Origin: Gemmatimonadota bacterium | GTDB taxonomy: Bacteria > Gemmatimonadota > Gemmatimonadetes > Longimicrobiales > Longimicrobiaceae | Reading direction: 5' to 3' | NCBI GenBank assembly: GCA_019348265.1 | Contig: JAHWJV010000122.1 | Location: 1-8,872, forward strand | DNA: 8,872 bases | In this document: piece by piece, positions 6,129 through 8,872 of the stretch | Numbering within the stretch: the first letter of the stretch is position 1 | Layout of the letters: every line of letters starts with the position of its first letter | The notes under the pieces: generated by a model | Told to the model about the DNA's origin: nothing | The model's input: only the letters and a program-made list of their open reading frames with translations | The model's database searches: none | Position numbers and translations under genes: made by a program

Positions 6129-7099
6129 GCCCGCCATGTGGGGGTCGCCGACTCGTGCCTGGCCACGCCGGCTGGCGCGGGCGCCTCTGCGGGGTGTTCG
6201 GCGAGAACGGCGGCGGCGAAGAGTACGGCGGCGATCCAGACGAGGTCCGCGAGCAGCAGATGGACTAGCTGGATCCAAACAGGAGCCAGCAGCACCAAGT
6301 TCGCCGCTCCCAGGGCGAGCTGACCCACGACGAGCGCGGTCAGCAGCCCCGCGAAACGCTTCGTATCGGGCGTGGGGCGCAGTCGCACGGCGAATCGCGC
6401 GGCCAACAGCCAGAACGCGCCGACGCTCACCGCCACGACCGGGTGCAGAACGCGAAGCCGCAGCAGCAGGTGCGCGGTCGGGTTCAGGTCGGCGCGGAAA
6501 CCTTCCGCCAGGGACCGGGAGGGGAAGAGAGTATCGCCGAGCGCGGCGATGGCGCCGGTGGCACCCACTGCCAGCAGACCACCGAGGCCTACCAGCAGGA
6601 GCGGGGTAACCGTGCCCTGGTCGCGGATGCGGAAGGCGGCGCCGCCCGAGGCCCACCAAGCCGTCACTGTAAGGCTGCCGACCAGGAGGAAGGTGTTGAC
6701 CAGGTGGGCGACCATGGAGAAGGCGCGCACCATCGACGCGTTCTCCGCCACCAGCTCGAAGAGCACGAGCCCGGCGCCGAGAAGCGCCTCGACGACGATC
6801 AAGGCCATGGTCACGACTGCGGCTTTACGCACCCGGTGACCGGGCGGGTAGAGCCGCACCGCGCCGAAGAGGAGCCCTGCTACGGCTAGCAGCGCCAGCC
6901 CGCTGGTGATCCGGTGCGTGAGCTCGATCACGGTGGCGATCTCCTCCGGCCGCGGGACGACGACGCCGTTGCAGAGGGGCCAGTGACTACCGCAGCCGGC
7001 GCCCGAGCCGGAGGCGCGCACGAATGCTCCCCATACCACCACCAGGAGGTTGTAGCCGAGGACGGCCCAGGCGAAACGCGCGTACCCTGAGCGGGTCAT
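6125..7099 (-). CDS. ctaA: Heme A synthase (CtaA/COX15 family)
   Basis: This 324-residue polytopic membrane protein oxidises the methyl group of heme O to the formyl group of heme A, for aa3-type cytochrome oxidase. It has about eight helices in two four-helix halves. Conserved histidines are H62 (IELTHR, with the essential Glu at E59), H132 (MVAHLVN), H219 (RVLHP) and H280 (QLVHLLLAD). The pair C36/C43 in GCGSHWPLCNG matches the extracellular loop cysteines of the Bacillus-type enzymes. ATG 7099 has GAGGAG 5 nt upstream and overlaps the DUF971 stop by 4 nt (ATGA), so translation is coupled. The polar tail 301-324 is Ala/Pro-rich. No heme O synthase or oxidase subunit is in the window. Confidence 0.93.
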   Translation of the reverse strand: MTRSGYARFAWAVLGYNLLVVVWGAFVRASGSGAGCGSHWPLCNGVVVPRPEEIATVIELTHRITSGLALLAVAGLLFGAVRLYPPGHRVRKAAVVTMALIVVEALLGAGLVLFELVAENASMVRAFSMVAHLVNTFLLVGSLTVTAWWASGGAAFRIRDQGTVTPLLLVGLGGLLAVGATGAIAALGDTLFPSRSLAEGFRADLNPTAHLLLRLRVLHPVVAVSVGAFWLLAARFAVRLRPTPDTKRFAGLLTALVVGQLALGAANLVLLAPVWIQLVHLLLADLVWIAAVLFAAAVLAEHPAEAPAPAGVARHESATPTWRA

Positions 7100-7413
7100 G
7101 CGCACTCCTCGCAGGGGCACATGCGGCGAAGCTGGTCGAACGGGTAGATACCGGTGCGGTGCCCGTCGCTCCAGTCGAACTGCAGTGCGTAGCGTCCCAC
7201 GTAACGGATGGCGAGCGGGTACACGCCCGAGGGCACGGTGTCGGGGTTCAGGATCGGCCTTCCGGTCATTTCCTCGACGCAGCCGGCGCAGGGGCAGCGC
7301 AGGCGGAGGTATCGCGGCTCGAATTCGGACACGTGCCCATCGGTCCAGCGAATCCGCAGTCGAGCCTGATCCTCCGTCGGCCCCACGTCCGACGGCGCTA
7401 CGTTCTGGTTCAC
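7096..7413 (-). CDS. DUF971 / GBBH-like N-terminal domain protein
   Basis: This 105-residue single-domain protein is of the DUF971 family, the domain found at the N-terminus of gamma-butyrobetaine hydroxylase. The zinc site of human BBOX1 is Cys38, Cys40, Cys43 and His82. Here CPCAGC gives C40, C42 and C45, and WSDGHRTG gives H85, almost the same spacing. A second CPCEEC (C99, C101, C104) ends the protein. No oxygenase domain follows, so it is not a hydroxylase. Stand-alone members are often near metal or Fe-S assembly genes, but their function is unproven. GTG 7413 is the only plausible start before the repeat region; no ribosome binding site is visible. The gene overlaps ctaA by 4 nt, and the codons of its last Glu pair provide the ctaA ribosome binding site. 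Confidence 0.85.
   Translation of the reverse strand: MNQNVAPSDVGPTEDQARLRIRWTDGHVSEFEPRYLRLRCPCAGCVEEMTGRPILNPDTVPSGVYPLAIRYVGRYALQFDWSDGHRTGIYPFDQLRRMCPCEECA
7105..7110 (-). promoter_or_regulatory. ctaA ribosome binding site inside the DUF971 gene
   Basis: GAGGAG on the minus strand, 5 nt before ATG 7099, is also the Glu-Glu codon pair of the DUF971 C-terminal CPCEEC motif. Together with the ATGA overlap it fixes the ctaA start and points to coupled translation. Confidence 0.7.
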
Positions 7414-7422
7414 GAACGAATG

Positions 7423-7567
7423 GTGCGAGAGTGCGAAGGTACGAAAGCACGAAGTTGTGACAGTGCGAAAGTAACATCGCCTCACCCCTTGGGCACAGTC
7501 GTCCTTTCGCACTCTCTGCCTCGTCGTATACTTTCGCACTCTCGCACTTTCGCACTTTCGCACTCCC
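7423..7567. repeat. Large inverted repeat of TTTCGCAC / GTGCGAAA words
   Basis: The left part (7423-7474) consists of GTGCGAGAGTGCGAAGGT, ACGAAAGCACGAAG and AGTGCGAAAGT words. The right part (7505-7567) carries the complements, ending in an 8-nt tandem at 7532-7565 (ACTTTCGC, ACTCTCGC, ACTTTCGC, ACTTTCGC, ACT). The centre (7475-7504) is unrelated. It occupies the whole gap between the divergent DUF971 and argJ genes, so it must contain or adjoin both promoters. The words match those at 4261-4332. Confidence 0.75.
7527..7532 (+). promoter_or_regulatory. Possible -10 element for argJ
   Basis: TATACT matches TATAAT at 5 of 6 bases and lies 40 nt before ATG 7573, inside the repeat region. No convincing -35 precedes it; TTTCGC at 7505-7510 (16 nt spacer) is a repeat word rather than a good match. 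The assignment rests mainly on position. Confidence 0.3.
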
Positions 7568-7572
7568 CGTTC

Positions 7573-8739
7573 ATGGAAATCCACGAGCAACCGATCTTTC
7601 CCCACGGCTTCAGCTGCGCGAGCCGGAACTGCGGGCTGAAGCCGGTGGGGAACGACCTGTCCGTCTTCTACTCCGAGGCGCCAGCGAGTGCCGCGGCCGT
7701 CTTCACGCAGAACCGCTTCCCGGGTGCGCCCGTGCTCGTCGGGCGCGAGATCATCCGCAAGGGACGGCTCCGCGCGGTGGTGGTGAACAGCAAGGTCAGC
7801 AACGTGGGGACGGGAGAGGAGGGGATGGTCGACGCGCGGCGCATGGGGATCGCGGCTTCGGTAGAGCTGGAGGTCCCGGCGGACGAGGTGCTGATGAGCT
7901 CGACCGGGGTGATCGGGAAACGGCTTCCGATCGAGCTGATCGAGGCGGGGCTCAGCGGGATCAGGGCCGACCTCGGATCGGATCCGATGCTCGGCGCTCA
8001 GGGCATCATGACCACGGATACGCATCCCAAGGCGATCTCCCTCTCGCTCGGCGACGCCACGATCACCATCGTCGGGAAGGGAGCCGGCATGATCGAGCCG
8101 AACATGGCCACCATGCTGGTCTACATCTTCACCGATGCGGCCTTCGATGCGGGCACGCTGGATCGCCTGCTCCGCGCCGCGGTGGCCGATTCCTTCAACA
8201 TGCTCTCCATCGACTCGGACACCAGCACATCCGACACCTGCGTGATCCTGGCCAACGGCCTGGCGGGCGAGGTTCCGGAGGAGCGGTTCGGGTCGGCCCT
8301 CAACGCAGCTTGCGTGCGCATGGCCGAGCTGCTCGCCCGCGACGGTGAGGGCGCGACCAAGCTCCTGCGGGCGCGCGTGCACGGCGCGCCCGACCGGCTC
8401 GCCGCTCGACAGGTCGCCAAGTCGATCATCAACTCGCCGCTGGTGAAGACCATGGCCTTCGGCGCCGATCCCAACATCGGGCGGGTACTGATGGCCGTGG
8501 GCAAGTGCTTCAACGTGGACCAGCGCCCCGAGCGCGTCACGGTCTGGATCAACGACCAGCTGATCTTCCGCCGCGGCTGCCGCGCCGAGTACGACGAACA
8601 GGCACTGCGCGAGGAGCTCCGCGGCGACCCCATCGACATCCGCGTCGACATGGGAATGGGCAACGGCGACGCCACCGCCTACGGCTGCGACCTCACGCAC
8701 GGCTACATCGACGAGAACGCAGCGTATTATTCGTCGTGA
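7573..8739 (+). CDS. argJ: Glutamate N-acetyltransferase / ornithine acetyltransferase
   Basis: This 388-residue ArgJ-family enzyme moves the acetyl group from N-acetylornithine to glutamate (cyclic arginine pathway), and in bifunctional members also uses acetyl-CoA. The autocleavage motif is KGAGMIEPNMATML (169-182), with nucleophile Thr180 exposed after cutting at Ala179. The oxyanion-hole pair is T111-G112 in SSTGVIG. DGEGATKL (257-264), SPLVKTMAFGADPNIGR (288-304) and GCDLTHGY (371-378) are further family segments. The usual NSGNANA-CTG loop is replaced by NSKVSNVGTG (72-81). Length is near the family norm of about 400. ATG 7573 starts immediately after the repeat region with no ribosome binding site; translation may be leaderless or use a weak signal. 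No other arg gene is in the window. Some relatives work in secondary metabolism, but nothing here suggests that. Confidence 0.94.
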   Translation: MEIHEQPIFPHGFSCASRNCGLKPVGNDLSVFYSEAPASAAAVFTQNRFPGAPVLVGREIIRKGRLRAVVVNSKVSNVGTGEEGMVDARRMGIAASVELEVPADEVLMSSTGVIGKRLPIELIEAGLSGIRADLGSDPMLGAQGIMTTDTHPKAISLSLGDATITIVGKGAGMIEPNMATMLVYIFTDAAFDAGTLDRLLRAAVADSFNMLSIDSDTSTSDTCVILANGLAGEVPEERFGSALNAACVRMAELLARDGEGATKLLRARVHGAPDRLAARQVAKSIINSPLVKTMAFGADPNIGRVLMAVGKCFNVDQRPERVTVWINDQLIFRRGCRAEYDEQALREELRGDPIDIRVDMGMGNGDATAYGCDLTHGYIDENAAYYSS

Positions 8740-8807
8740 CGGGTTTGCTGGTGCTCACCCGGCACCGCCTTCCCCGGGCGCGCGGATCCCCGCCGGCGGA
8801 GGGCCAA

Positions 8808-8844
8808 CTGACGACTGAAGATTGAAGCCTGAAGACTCACGACT
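8808..8844. repeat. Tandem TGAAG-word repeat
   Basis: CTGACGACTGAAGATTGAAG continues as CCTGAAGACTCACGACT, so TGAAG recurs at 7-8 nt spacing with ACGACT at both ends. It lies in the otherwise featureless stretch after argJ (8740-8872), where I see no gene and no clear terminator. It differs in sequence from the other two repeat types in the window but has a similar word length. The window ends 28 nt later. Confidence 0.55.
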
Positions 8845-8872
8845 CTCCCGCAACCTTGACCGCCCTCCGGAG

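Noticed and set aside
6125..7555. An N-terminal extension of heme A synthase by about 152 residues
   Set aside because: The extension is translated from repeat words and DUF971 sequence in the wrong frame. The true start at 7099 has a ribosome binding site and the expected first helix.
7532..7567. A CRISPR array or direct-repeat cluster
   Set aside because: The units are about 8 nt with no spacers of 30 nt or more, and no cas gene is present.
7414..8700. Minus-strand open frame continuous with the DUF971 gene and running under argJ
   Set aside because: Only the part after GTG 7413 has recognisable DUF971 sequence. The rest is antisense to argJ and the repeat region and looks like a composition artefact.

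Overview
The window is GC-rich (roughly two thirds GC by eye) bacterial chromosome. It is densely coded with housekeeping and redox genes, and I see no transposase, phage, CRISPR, tRNA or rRNA. Aerobic respiration (heme A synthase), a quinoprotein dehydrogenase, several genes without a recognisable Shine-Dalgarno, and short 'word' repeats in the gaps (ACTTTCGC, GAACTTT, TGAAG types) suggest to me Gemmatimonadota, perhaps the Longimicrobium side. That is an impression from gene content and repeat style, not a demonstrated placement.

Layout. Two tightly coupled small genes of unknown function lie on the + strand at 65-633: a one-helix membrane protein, then a Gly/Tyr/Arg-rich protein. A clear intrinsic terminator (643-670) ends them. 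From 747 to 7413 every gene is on the minus strand. Read in the direction of transcription these are a DUF971 protein with a BBOX1-like zinc site (7413-7096), heme A synthase ctaA (7099-6125, 4-nt overlap with DUF971), a MarR-type regulator (6091-5597), a YceI-family protein (5489-4920), a DoxX-family membrane protein (4797-4348), dihydrolipoyl dehydrogenase lpdA (4108-2705), and a lipoprotein PQQ-dependent dehydrogenase of the glucose dehydrogenase type (2663-747). argJ, for arginine biosynthesis, runs on the + strand at 7573-8739, divergent from DUF971.

How the genes may work together. DUF971-ctaA looks like a translationally coupled pair tied to cytochrome oxidase maturation. marR-yceI-doxX looks like a small stress or redox module. 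The marR and yceI promoters share an 11-base box, ATTATCTTAGT on the minus strand, that contains the predicted -10 element. At marR it is one half of a perfect inverted repeat (ATCTTA-4-TAAGAT) overlapping the start codon. The simplest reading is that MarR represses itself and yceI(-doxX). lpdA and the PQQ dehydrogenase are 41 nt apart and may share a transcript.

The least explained structure is the intergenic DNA. Four gaps carry short 7-8 nt words in imperfect tandem, three of them arranged as inverted repeats: 4261-4332 and 7423-7567 (GCGAAAGT / ACTTTCGC type), 4834-4914 (GAACTTT type) and 8808-8844 (TGAAG type). These are the best candidates for something undescribed here.
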